A DNA stretch of 47,365 nucleotides from a bacterium (GTDB taxonomy: Bacteria > KSB1 > UBA2214), in contig JAKQKF010000177.1 of the NCBI GenBank assembly GCA_029560815.1, positions 1 to 47,365 of the forward strand. Reading direction: 5' to 3'. Position 1 is the stretch's first letter; every line of letters starts with the position of its first letter. A program made the position numbers and the translations under genes. The notes under the pieces are model-generated. The model ran no database searches. It had not been told where the DNA came from and saw only the letters and a program-made list of their open reading frames with translations. Shown one piece after another: positions 1 to 8,638 of this stretch.

Positions 1-506
1 AGGCCGATCGGCAGCTGCATCAGAACCGCATTATGGCCGAGTTTGTCGCGCAGCTGCTCGACGACGCGTTCCGGATCGGCGCCCATACGGTCGCATTTAT
101 TGACAAAGGCGAGGCGGGGAACCTTGTAGCGGGTCATCTGCCGGTCGACGGTGAGGGTCTGGGATTGCACCCCTCCCACGGCGCACAGGACGAGCACCGC
201 GCCGTCGAGGACGCGCAGGGAGCGTTCCACCTCAATGGTGAAATCGACGTGGCCCGGGGTGTCGATGATATTGATCGGGCTCTTGTTCCAGGTCACGTTG
301 GTGGAGGCGGAGGAGATGGTGATGCCGCGTTCACGCTCGAGATCCATTGAGTCCATGGTGGCGCCCACGCCGTCTCGGCCGCGGACTTCATGGATGGCAT
401 GGATTTTCTGGGTGTAGAAGAGAATCCTTTCGGTCAGCGTTGTCTTGCCGGAATCGATGTGGGCGCTGATGCCGATGTTACGCATTTTTTGCAGATCGAT
501 GGCCAT
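1..506 (-). CDS. fusA: Elongation factor G, mitochondrial/spd type (N-terminal part)
   Basis: The gene runs off the left edge, so only about 168 N-terminal residues are visible. They form the GTPase domain of a ribosomal translocase: the P-loop HIDSGKTT, the switch region [15 protein letters not shown] and the NKCD guanine-specificity motif are all present. The stretch [17 protein letters not shown] and the later [13 protein letters not shown] resemble mitochondrial EF-G1 and the spirochaete/planctomycete spdEFG1 more than the standard bacterial EF-G, which usually has HIDAGKTT. The ATG is chosen because the protein begins with the family-typical [11 protein letters not shown] region just after it. 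The gene follows the tricorn-type gene on the same strand but is separated from it by a hairpin, so it probably has its own promoter. A second, canonical EF-G elsewhere in the genome would be expected. Confidence 0.95.
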   Translation of the reverse strand, partial: MAIDLQKMRNIGISAHIDSGKTTLTERILFYTQKIHAIHEVRGRDGVGATMDSMDLERERGITISSASTNVTWNKSPINIIDTPGHVDFTIEVERSLRVLDGAVLVLCAVGGVQSQTLTVDRQMTRYKVPRLAFVNKCDRMGADPERVVEQLRDKLGHNAVLMQLPIG

Positions 507-632
507 GGTTAGCTCTGAGTTAATGATGTAATTCGTAAAAAACAAAGAGTTAAATATACGAATTTTCCATCATATTCCCAACAAAAAAGTTGCCAATCTC
601 AGCGCCGGCCTGAACATCGCTGGCAGGAAGAA

Positions 633-671
633 GGCCTCCTTGCGGTTTGCCGCCACCGCCGCAAGGAGGCC
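633..671 (-). terminator. Hairpin after the tricorn-type protease gene
   Basis: A perfect 13-bp inverted repeat (GGCCTCCTTGCGG at 633-645, its complement at 659-671) lies directly after the stop codon of the protease gene. The T-run that follows on the minus strand is weak, so it may be an imperfect intrinsic terminator or an mRNA-stabilising 3' hairpin. Confidence 0.6.
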
Positions 672-678
672 GGGCTTC

Positions 679-3600
679 TCAGCGCACCGGATAAGGGGGA
701 ACGGGCGGGACGGTATTCTGCCAGTTCTTCAGTTCCTCGAGGATCAGCTCAATCGCCTTGTCGAGCTGTTGATCCGTGCCGCTGAATTCAAGGGCGGGAT
801 CGTTGTCGACCCGGACATCCGGTTCCACGCCGGTGCCTTCGATGATCCACTCCTTGCCATCCAGACCAAAGCGGGAAAATTCGGGTTTGTTGAGCGAGCC
901 GCCGTCGAGGAAGGGCAGTGAGCCGCGGATGCCCACTACACCGCCCCAGGTGCGCTTGCCCACCAGTTTGCCCAGTTTCATCTGTCTGAAGCGGTAAGGG
1001 AAGAGATCACCGTCGGAGGCGGAGAACTCGTCGATCAGACAGATCTTCGGGCCCCACTGCATGCCGCCGGGATCGACCGAGGCCACGGTGTTGCGTGCGA
1101 AAGTGAACATGGTGATCTCGCGACGGAGCCGTTCGATGATCATGGGCGAGACGTTGCCGCCGCCGTTGCCGCGGTCGTCGATGATCAGCGCTTTTTTCTG
1201 CAGCTGGGGATAGTAGTATTTGATGAATTCGTTCAGGCCTTTCACCCCCATGTCGGGGATGTGGATATAGCCGACCTGGCCGCCGGTCGCCTTGTTCACC
1301 CGGGCGATATTGCTCTGAACCCAGGAGTAGTAATAGAGTTCCGCCTCATTATCGATCGGCACGACGGTCACCTCGCGGCTGTTGGCGGTGTTGGCGGCGC
1401 TGTTGAGGGTCAACTGCACCTGCTTGCCAGCCTTGCCGACGAGGGCTTCATAGAGGTTGGGCATCTCCGTCGTGGATTTTCCGTTGACGGCGAGGATATA
1501 GTCTCCCTCGCGGGCGTCGACCCCGATCTCGGTGAGGGGAGAACGGTTTTTGGCTTGCCAGTTTTCTCCTTTGAGGATGCTGTCGATGCGGAAATAACCG
1601 CTCCCGGGATCCTTGCTGATCCGGGCGCCGAGCAGGCCCAGTTTTATCCGCCGGGGTTTGGGCAGATCTCCGCCGCCGACGTAGGTGTGGCCGGCGCCAA
1701 GCTCGCCGATCATTTCGCCGATGAGGTAGGAGAGGTCGGCGCGGTGCTCCACAAAGGGGACCAGCGCTGCATATTTCTCCCTGACGGTGAGCCAGTCCAC
1801 CCCGTGCATATTGGGAGCGTAGAAAAAGTCACGCATCTGCCGCCAGCTTTCGGTGAAGATTTGCTGCCATTCCGCCTTGCGATCAAGATTAACCTCCATG
1901 CCGTCGAGGTTGAGCTTGTCCTTGATTTCGATTTTGGCGGTCGGCAGATCGATGATGGCGTAGGCGGGACCCTGCTTGACGAGCATCTTTTTCTGATTGG
2001 CGGAGATTTCATAGCCGTCGATTTGACCCAGTTCCGTCTCCTTGAGCTCTTTAAGATCATAGAATAGCAGGAGGGGCTTTTCGTCTCTGCTGCCGCGGCG
2101 GGTATAGTAGAGTTTATCCGCCACGGAGGTCAGGTGACTGTAATTGGCGGGTTTGACCGGCAGACCGATAATGCGCTGCGCGAGCCCCTCGACGTCGATC
2201 CTGGAGGTGGTGATGGCGAAGGAATTCTCTTTCTTCTCCTCTTTTTTGCCCGTTTTGTTTCCGGCAGCAGCCGGCGCGCTTTCGCCGATCTGGACCTCGT
2301 CGCTTTTCGGCTCAAAGGGGGATTTCGTATCGCGGGCCAGGGTCATCATGTAGATGCGCGACATGTCGCGATAGATGTGGTTCCATTCGGTCTGGCTGTA
2401 GAGGGGATTAAAATCGCGGTCGGAGACGAAAAAGAGGTAGCGGTCGTCGCTGCTGAAGACCGGATTGGCGCAGTCAAACCAGCCGTCGCTGATCGGGGTT
2501 GTGGTTTTGGTGGCCACCGAATAGAGGTAGAGGCGCGGCATCATCTCCTCTTCGCTGCGGGTGTAGACAATCCACTTGTTGTTGGGCGACCAGGCATAGT
2601 CGTTGAATTCAAAGACCCGGGCGCTGTCGACGAGGGTGATCTCCCGGGATTCAATATCGACATACTGCAGACGCAGTTTTTTGTCCGCCCAGAGCAGCTT
2701 GCGGCTGTCCGGTGACCAGTGTGGCCGGTATTTGTAGACATCGCCGTTGCGGGTGATCTGCCGGGGCGCGGTTTTGCCCTCCTGGCTGAAGAGCCAGATT
2801 TCGTCCTCGCCGCTGCGATCGGAGATGGCGGCTATCCAGCGGCCGTCCGGTGACCAGCTGCTGCTGCGTTCGTGAATGCCGGGTGTGGCTGTGAGGTTGC
2901 GAATTTCGCCGTATTTGGCCGGGGTGGTGAAGAGATCGCCGCGGGCGCCGAAGAGGGCACGCTGTCCGTCGGGAGAGATTTCGAAATTAGCGATCGACTG
3001 GCTCACATCGAGGAGGCCTGAGCGGCTGGCGGCGAAATCCTCGGCGACAGTGATCGGGATGGCCGCGGCGGTGCCGGCGGTGAGATCGAAGCGGTAGATG
3101 GCGCCGCCTTTTTCAAAGACGATGGCGTCCGTGCCGAGGGAGGGGAATTTGATGTCATAATCATTGAAAAAGGTGAGTTGGCGTGTCTCTCCGCCCTCGG
3201 GGGTGCAGACGTAGAGGTTCATCCGTTTATTCTCATCACGGTCGGAGAGAAAATAGATCTTATCTCCCGACCACATCGGAAATATATCGGAGGCCGGATG
3301 GTCGGTGAGGTTGCGGGTCTCTTTGCTCTTCCGGTCATAGATCCAGATATCGTCGGCCATGCCGCCGCGGTAGCGTTTCCATGTTCTGAATTCGCGGAAG
3401 ATGCGGTTATAGGCGAGCCGGTTGCCGTCTGGCGAGAAGGAGGAGAAGCCGCCGCGCGGGAGGGGAAGCTGTTCCGGCATTCCGCCGTTGACCGGGGCCA
3501 GATAGAGTTGTCCTTTAAAGTCATTGAACTCGCGCATGCGAGAGCGGAAAAGGATTTGCTGGCCGTCGGGAGTCCAACCCATGACGATGGTGTTGGGTCC

Positions 3601-3951
3601 CATGCGGTCGGAGACCTCATCACGATCGAGGGTGGCGGTCCAGGTCAGGCGCCGGGGCACGCCGCCCTGGGCGGGGATTAAAAAGACTTCCGTGTTGCCG
3701 TCGTACTGTCCGGTGAAGGCGATCTGCCGGCCGTCGGGAGAGAAGCGGGCGAACATTTCGTAGCCGTCGTGGCTGGTCAGGCGGCGTGCGATGCCCCCCT
3801 GCGTAGAGACGGTATAGAGATTGCCGGCATAGCTGAAAACGACCTGATCTCCATGGATGTCCGGGAAGCGGAGGAGAAGGGTGCCGGAGTCTGCGGCTTG
3901 GGTCATCGCAGCCGCTGCGATCAGGAACAGGATGAGGAGTATTCTTTTCAT
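679..3951 (-). CDS. Tricorn-type S41 serine protease, exported
   Basis: The 1090-residue product matches the tricorn protease family. Residues 1 to about 20 form a signal peptide (MKRILLILFLIAAAAMTQA), so the mature enzyme probably works in the periplasm. A long TolB-like beta-propeller region follows, marked by repeated SPDG blade motifs. After it come the tricorn core (GELGAGH with His755), a PDZ-like segment and the S41 catalytic part with the serine motif SASDGD near residues 977-982. The frame is open for 41 more codons upstream, but the start at 3951 places the signal peptide at the N-terminus and has AAGGAAA just ahead of it. A lysine/glutamate-rich linker sits in the middle. Archaeal tricorn degrades peptides in the cytosol; the signal peptide suggests a different location here. 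The substrate is unknown. Confidence 0.93.
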   Translation of the reverse strand: MKRILLILFLIAAAAMTQAADSGTLLLRFPDIHGDQVVFSYAGNLYTVSTQGGIARRLTSHDGYEMFARFSPDGRQIAFTGQYDGNTEVFLIPAQGGVPRRLTWTATLDRDEVSDRMGPNTIVMGWTPDGQQILFRSRMREFNDFKGQLYLAPVNGGMPEQLPLPRGGFSSFSPDGNRLAYNRIFREFRTWKRYRGGMADDIWIYDRKSKETRNLTDHPASDIFPMWSGDKIYFLSDRDENKRMNLYVCTPEGGETRQLTFFNDYDIKFPSLGTDAIVFEKGGAIYRFDLTAGTAAAIPITVAEDFAASRSGLLDVSQSIANFEISPDGQRALFGARGDLFTTPAKYGEIRNLTATPGIHERSSSWSPDGRWIAAISDRSGEDEIWLFSQEGKTAPRQITRNGDVYKYRPHWSPDSRKLLWADKKLRLQYVDIESREITLVDSARVFEFNDYAWSPNNKWIVYTRSEEEMMPRLYLYSVATKTTTPISDGWFDCANPVFSSDDRYLFFVSDRDFNPLYSQTEWNHIYRDMSRIYMMTLARDTKSPFEPKSDEVQIGESAPAAAGNKTGKKEEKKENSFAITTSRIDVEGLAQRIIGLPVKPANYSHLTSVADKLYYTRRGSRDEKPLLLFYDLKELKETELGQIDGYEISANQKKMLVKQGPAYAIIDLPTAKIEIKDKLNLDGMEVNLDRKAEWQQIFTESWRQMRDFFYAPNMHGVDWLTVREKYAALVPFVEHRADLSYLIGEMIGELGAGHTYVGGGDLPKPRRIKLGLLGARISKDPGSGYFRIDSILKGENWQAKNRSPLTEIGVDAREGDYILAVNGKSTTEMPNLYEALVGKAGKQVQLTLNSAANTANSREVTVVPIDNEAELYYYSWVQSNIARVNKATGGQVGYIHIPDMGVKGLNEFIKYYYPQLQKKALIIDDRGNGGGNVSPMIIERLRREITMFTFARNTVASVDPGGMQWGPKICLIDEFSASDGDLFPYRFRQMKLGKLVGKRTWGGVVGIRGSLPFLDGGSLNKPEFSRFGLDGKEWIIEGTGVEPDVRVDNDPALEFSGTDQQLDKAIELILEELKNWQNTVPPVPPYPVR

Positions 3952-4076
3952 GGCATTTCCTTGTTTTGTCTGAGAGGTCCAGGGAGCGAAACCAAAACGA
4001 GGCGGGAGAGTGATCCGGTGCTCCTGTAGTGTATCTGAAGAACAGGGGTTGCCGGGCTTGCGGGAGCGTGCCAATG

Positions 4077-4112
4077 AAAAGCCCTGCTGTGTACTGAAGC
4101 AGCAGGGCTTTT
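4077..4112 (-). terminator. Intrinsic terminator of the ytxH operon
   Basis: A 9-bp stem (GCCCTGCTG at 4081-4089 with CAGCAGGGC at 4100-4108) is flanked by AAAA and TTTT. It lies about 25 bases after the stop codon of the DUF948-like gene and gives a U-tract on the minus-strand transcript. Confidence 0.8.
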
Positions 4113-4135
4113 ATCGCAATGGTTCAGGCGAGAGG

Positions 4136-4522
4136 TCATTTTCGGCGATGGATGAGCCGGTTGTAAACCGTATCGAAGCCGCGCTTGATGCCTTGACCCA
4201 GTTGAGAGATCTTGACTGCGGGCATGGCTATTTTAGCGAGCACATTTTCCTCGAAATCCTTCACATTGCGGGAGATCTGGCGGACGTTGTCCACACTCTC
4301 CTCAATCATGAAGGTTTGACGCTGGACTGATTCGAGGATGCGCGCTGTTTTCTGTGTGATGATCGTGATATCGTGGCTGATTGGTGCGATATGGGGCCGT
4401 GCTTCCTCGGTCAGGCGCTGTACCGATTTGATCAGCCGGATGACGTAAAAGAGCGTCACGATCAAGGCAACCCAGGTCAGGACCATGACTGCGGCGATGA
4501 CGACCACGCTGTACTCTAGCAT
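4136..4522 (-). CDS. Small DUF948-like membrane protein
   Basis: The 128-residue protein has one hydrophobic segment near residues 5-30 (VVVIAAVMVLTWVALIVTLF) and then an amphipathic, probably coiled-coil tail rich in I/V-x3-V spacings. It ends in a basic stretch (NRLIHRRK). This architecture resembles DUF948 general-stress proteins, which often lie next to YtxH genes; the family match is by pattern only. It sits 28 bases downstream of the YtxH-like gene and ends just before a strong terminator, so the two form a two-gene operon. Its biochemical role is not known. It may be a membrane-anchored structural or stress factor. Confidence 0.7.
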   Translation of the reverse strand: MLEYSVVVIAAVMVLTWVALIVTLFYVIRLIKSVQRLTEEARPHIAPISHDITIITQKTARILESVQRQTFMIEESVDNVRQISRNVKDFEENVLAKIAMPAVKISQLGQGIKRGFDTVYNRLIHRRK

Positions 4523-4550
4523 GACAGGGGCACTCCTTCCGCGTTGGGGG

Positions 4551-4991
4551 TTACTTTTTGCCGAACTCCTTACGCGCGGCTAGCACACCTGCAGTGACCG
4601 CTTTTTCAGCCTTCACTTTTTTTTTTGCGACCTCTTCCTTGGTGTCGTAGATATAGCCTTTGGCCGTGTCGCCCAGCTCTTCTACTTTCTGGTTGGCGGA
4701 GGTGAGGAGCTCTTCGGCTTTGATGCGGGCGGTGGCGAGCTGTTCGCTGGCCTCTTCACGCAAGGCCTGGGCCTTTTCGACTGCTTCGGTGATGATGGCG
4801 GAGGCACGGGAGCGGGCATCATGGTAGATGCGTTTGGAGCCCTCGACCGCCTCTTCGCTTTTACGGACGATATCGCCGCGCAGCTCTTTACCTGACTTGG
4901 GGGCGAAAAGCAGGGCCGCCAGGGCGCCCAGGGTACCGCCGATGAGCAGGCCTTTGAAGAAACTGTCGCGATCGAATCCACTCTCTGACAT
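4551..4991 (-). CDS. YtxH-like general stress protein
   Basis: The 146-residue protein carries the YtxH signature near its N-terminus: FKGLLIGGTLGALAALLFAPKSGKELR, a glycine-rich hydrophobic segment closed by APKSGKELR. A long charged helix rich in Ala, Glu and Lys follows, likely a coiled coil of LEA-like or apolipoprotein-like character. The start is supported by AGGAGGAAA just upstream. Family members respond to general or envelope stress in Firmicutes, but the molecular function is unknown. A run of ten A residues lies in the KKK-coding region (4617-4626) and could be a slippage site. The gene is first in a two-gene operon with a plausible TTGACT promoter. Confidence 0.85.
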   Translation of the reverse strand: MSESGFDRDSFFKGLLIGGTLGALAALLFAPKSGKELRGDIVRKSEEAVEGSKRIYHDARSRASAIITEAVEKAQALREEASEQLATARIKAEELLTSANQKVEELGDTAKGYIYDTKEEVAKKKVKAEKAVTAGVLAARKEFGKK

Positions 4992-5315
4992 GGTGATTTC
5001 CTCCTGATAGTGATGATGAGATTATTGTGGCCGCAATCTTGTTATGGGCTGTTATGGATTGTCGGTTTATCAGGCAGCCCGGTCATAAGAACAGCCGGAC
5101 CGCAGTGTAATATTACAATTAGCAAAATAAAAGCAAAAAGTCAAGACCCATTTTTGCGAATATGCGCTCTTATTATAACGCGCCCGGCGGGATTTAGATT
5201 CCATAAGTGTTATGATTGGCGGTGCGAAAGGCAAAAAACTTGCTTTTCTCCCTTCCACGGGATATATTTAGCATCACTATCAACCGGCCCTTGAATCAAA
5301 AACAGGAATATCAGC
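4992..5315. other. Divergent intergenic region between ytxH and tex
   Basis: This AT-rich stretch of about 320 bases separates divergent genes and no convincing coding sequence was found in it. It carries the minus-strand promoter listed separately. On the plus strand TATAAC at 5174-5179 could be a -10 element for tex, but the nearest -35-like hexamer (TTGCGA at 5154-5159) is only 14 bases away, so the tex promoter is not settled. Confidence 0.5.
5116..5144 (-). promoter_or_regulatory. Candidate sigma70-type promoter of the ytxH operon
   Basis: Reading the minus strand, TTGACT (5139-5144) is followed after 17 bases by TAATTG (5116-5121). The -35 is one base from consensus and the spacing is ideal; the -10 is weaker. 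It would give an untranslated leader of roughly 115 bases. Confidence 0.4.
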
Positions 5316-7481
5316 GTGGAAGAGCAGCAGATGTACACCGCCATCGCGGAAGAGTTGAGCCTGGGTTGGAGCCAGGTCAAGAGCACGATCGAGTTGCTGG
5401 ATGCGGACAACACCGTCCCCTTCATTGCGCGTTATCGCAAGGAGGCGACCGGAAGTCTGGATGAGGAGCAGATACGCGCCATCCAGGAGCGGATCAAATA
5501 TATGCGCAATCTCGAGGAGCGCCGGCAGGCGATCCTCAAGAGCATCGAGGAGCAGGGCAAGCTGACGCCCGAGCTGGAGGCGGCCCTGCGGGCGGCTGAC
5601 AAGCTGCAGGCGCTGGAGGACCTCTACCTTCCCTTCAAGCCAAAGCGCCGCACCCGGGCGACGATGGCGCGCGAGAAGGGGCTGGAGCCGCTGGCGCAGC
5701 TCATACTCGCCCAGGAGATCCTCAGCGGGGATCCCCTCGAGTACGCCCGGCAGTATGTGGATGCGGAAAAGGGGGTGGAGGATGCGGAGGCGGCGCTGGC
5801 GGGGGCGCGCGATATCTGCGCCGAGACGATCTCCGATGATGCGCGGGTCCGGCAGACGGTGCGCGAGCTGACCCTGGCCAGGGGTTTTCTGGCCTCGGAA
5901 GCCAGGGATCCCGACAACTGCAAGGAGTACGAGATCTACAAGCAGTTTTCCGAGCCGGTCAAGACCATTCCGCCCCACCGCATTCTGGCCATCAATCGTG
6001 GCGAGCGTGAAAATTTTCTGCGTGCGGAGGTCGAGGCGCCGGAGGCAGAGCTTGTGCTGGAGATCGAAAAACTCTACATAACCCAGCCGCGCAGCATCTT
6101 CACCGGAGAGCTGAAAATGGCGGTCGCTGACGGCTATCATCGCCTCATCGCCCCGGCGATCGAGCGGGAGATCCGCAATCTGCTCTCGGAGCGGGCGGAT
6201 GAACACGCCATCCGCATCTTTGCCCAGAATCTGCGCGCGCTTCTGATGCAGCCCCCCCTGCGCGGCAAGGTCATACTCGGCATCGATCCCGGTTTCCGCA
6301 CCGGCTGCAAGATTGCCGCTATTGACCGGACGGGCAAATATCTCGAAGGCGGCACCATCTATCCCCACGAACCGCAGCGGCGCTGGCGGGAGGCCAAGGA
6401 GACGATCAACGAGTTCATCGAGGATTATCAGATCGACATCATCGCCATCGGTAACGGCACGGCCAGCCGGGAGACGGAGAAGCTGGCCGCCGAAGTGATC
6501 GCGGAATGCGGCCGGCTGGTCCAGTATGTCATCGTCAGCGAGGCGGGAGCCTCGGTCTATTCCGCCTCGCCGGTGGCCAGGAAGGAATTCCCGGATCTGG
6601 AGGCTTCGCTGCGCGGCAACATCTCCATCGCCCGACGCCTGCTTGATCCCCTTTCCGAGCTGGTCAAGATCGATCCCAAATCAATCGGGGTGGGGCTTTA
6701 TCAGCATGATGTCGATCAGCTCCGTCTGGCCGAATCCCTCGATCAGGTGGTGGAATCGTGCGTCAACAGTGTCGGCGTCGATCTGAACACCGCCTCGGCC
6801 TCGCTGCTGCAGTACGTCTCCGGTGTCAATGGCCGGGTGGCGGAGAATATCGTCCGGTACCGGGAAGAGAGGGGAAAATTTACCGCCCGCGAGGAGATCA
6901 AGGCGGTCAAGGGGCTGGGCGAGAATGCCTTTGTGCAGGCGGCGGGTTTTCTGCGCCTGCCTGAGAGCGACCGGTTTTTCGACCGGACGGCGGTCCATCC
7001 CGAATCCTACCCGGCCGCGGAGCGGCTCCTGCAGGAGCTCGGCCTCGATGCGGTCCAGGTGCAGGAAAATGGCCGGCTGGTGAGCCAGCGGCTCAAGCAG
7101 AGCGGGCGATCCCTGGCCGAGATGGCGGCGGTGTGCGGCTGCGGTCCGGAGACCCTTCAGGATATCATCGTCAGTCTGGAAAAGCCCAACCGTGATCCGC
7201 GCGACGAGATGCCCAAGCCGATCCTGCGCAGCGATGTGCTCAGCATCGAGGATCTGAGTGAGGGGATGGTGCTCAAGGGTACAGTGCGCAATGTCGTCGA
7301 TTTCGGGGCCTTTGTCGATATCGGCGTCAAGGAAGACGGCCTCGTCCATCTCAGCCGCATGGCGAAAAAGTTCGTCAAGCATCCTCTGGATATCGTCAAG
7401 GTCGGGGATGTGGTCGAGGTCAAGGTGATCACCATCGACCGGGAGCGGCATCGCATTGGTCTGAGTATGGTGCTGGATTGA
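5316..7481 (+). CDS. tex: Tex, S1 RNA-binding transcription accessory protein
   Basis: The 721-residue product has the full Tex architecture. The N-terminal helical part contains the family signature PFIARYRKEATG. A YqgF-like RNase H fold starts near residue 320 (LGIDPGFRTG), helix-hairpin-helix repeats span about 486-550 (NTASASLLQYVSG, KGLGENAF), and an S1 domain spans about 650-720 (VVDFGAFVDIG). Tex binds nucleic acid and is linked to transcription and stress tolerance. The GTG start has AGGA 9 bases upstream; an ATG five codons later is the alternative. The stop codon overlaps the start of the next gene (TGATG), indicating translational coupling with the glycosyltransferase. Confidence 0.97.
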   Translation: MEEQQMYTAIAEELSLGWSQVKSTIELLDADNTVPFIARYRKEATGSLDEEQIRAIQERIKYMRNLEERRQAILKSIEEQGKLTPELEAALRAADKLQALEDLYLPFKPKRRTRATMAREKGLEPLAQLILAQEILSGDPLEYARQYVDAEKGVEDAEAALAGARDICAETISDDARVRQTVRELTLARGFLASEARDPDNCKEYEIYKQFSEPVKTIPPHRILAINRGERENFLRAEVEAPEAELVLEIEKLYITQPRSIFTGELKMAVADGYHRLIAPAIEREIRNLLSERADEHAIRIFAQNLRALLMQPPLRGKVILGIDPGFRTGCKIAAIDRTGKYLEGGTIYPHEPQRRWREAKETINEFIEDYQIDIIAIGNGTASRETEKLAAEVIAECGRLVQYVIVSEAGASVYSASPVARKEFPDLEASLRGNISIARRLLDPLSELVKIDPKSIGVGLYQHDVDQLRLAESLDQVVESCVNSVGVDLNTASASLLQYVSGVNGRVAENIVRYREERGKFTAREEIKAVKGLGENAFVQAAGFLRLPESDRFFDRTAVHPESYPAAERLLQELGLDAVQVQENGRLVSQRLKQSGRSLAEMAAVCGCGPETLQDIIVSLEKPNRDPRDEMPKPILRSDVLSIEDLSEGMVLKGTVRNVVDFGAFVDIGVKEDGLVHLSRMAKKFVKHPLDIVKVGDVVEVKVITIDRERHRIGLSMVLD

Positions 7482-8638
7482 TGCCTGCCGGGAGGGTAAA
7501 AGAGGCGGCGCTGCGGGTGTGCATTTTCACCAGTGTGCACCGCCCTTATGACGTGCGGGTGTTTCATCGTCAGGCGCGCAGCCTGGCTGAGGCGGGCCAT
7601 GCGGTCACCCTTCTGGTCCATGCCCCCTTTACCCGTGAGCGGCGCGAGGGTGTGGAGATTATCGGATTGAAGCCGCCAGCAGGCCGCCTGGGGCGGCTCT
7701 TTTCCTCCTGGCGTTGGTTGCGCGCCTGTCTGGGCGAAAAGGCGGAGGTCTACCATTTTCACGATCTGGAACTGCTGCCGGTCGGGCTGCTGCTCAAACT
7801 GTGGAGTCGCAGAGCGGTCATCTACGACTGCCACGAGAATTATCCGGAGGCCATCCTTGAACGGGCGTGGCTGCCCGGCTGGCTGAAGCCCCTGCTTTCG
7901 CGGCTGGTGGCCTGGTTCGAGCCGGCGTTGGCCCGTCATCTCGATGCGGTCATCTGTGTGGTTCCCGACCAGGAGGAGCGGCTGCGCCGCCGCGGCTGCC
8001 GCACGGTTATGGTGCGCAATTTTCCACGGCTCGAGATTTTTCAGCCGCCGGAACAGCCGGTGAGGCATGAGGAGATCATCTATCTCGGGGGGCTGAGCAT
8101 CCCGCGCGGGGCGCGGATGCTGGTCGAAATCATGGCCGGGCTGAAGCAGAGTCATCCACGGGTCAGGTTGATCTGTCTCGGCCCTTTCAACGAGGCGCAT
8201 GTGCGGGAAGAGGTGAGGCAGTACGCCCGGGAGCAAAGCGTCCATGATATCATCACTTACATCTCCCTGGTGCCGCATGAAGAGGTGGCGGAGCATCTGT
8301 ATCGCGCCCGGGTCGGGCTGGTGCCCTGGCAGCCCCATCCCCAGCTGCTGAAGCTCTGCTATCCCAACAAGGTCTTTGAGTACATGGCCTGCGGCCTGCC
8401 GATCGTGGCCAGCGATCTGCCCGGGCTGCGCGAACTGATTGCGCCGGCCGGATGCGGCTATCTGGTCGAGGCGGATGAGGTGACCGCCCATGTCGCGGCG
8501 ATCCGGCTGCTGCTGGACGATCCCGGTGCGGCGGAGGCGATGGGGAGGGCCGGTATGACCTATGCCCGCCGCCACTACAGCTGGGAGGAGGAGCGCAAGA
8601 GCCTCCTGCAGCTCTACAGCCGTCTGGGGGCGCAGCGA
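7481..8638 (+). CDS. GT4-type glycosyltransferase
   Basis: Coordinates give the coding part up to the overlap with the next gene; the stop codon is at 8639-8641. The product of about 386 residues has the two Rossmann halves of a GT-B enzyme. The N-terminal half begins VCIFTSVHRPYDVRVFHRQA and includes YHFHDLELLPVG and YDCHENYPE. The C-terminal half has LGGLSIPRG and the donor-binding stretch PNKVFEYMACGLPIVASDLPGL with the EX7E-like glutamates. This profile matches GT4 enzymes that act on nucleotide-sugar donors, typically in polysaccharide or LPS assembly. The start ATG overlaps the tex stop, and the stop overlaps the next start (ATGA), so tex, this gene and the WbqC-like gene are one translationally coupled unit. 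The sugar and acceptor cannot be told from sequence. Confidence 0.9.

Noticed and set aside
5010..5294. A 94-codon plus-strand frame in the ytxH-tex gap
   Set aside because: No ribosome site, no family motif, mixed hydrophobic and basic composition, and it covers the minus-strand promoter.
7157..8575. A 472-codon minus-strand frame across the tex-glycosyltransferase join
   Set aside because: It spans two genes with clear motifs on the plus strand and has no family features.
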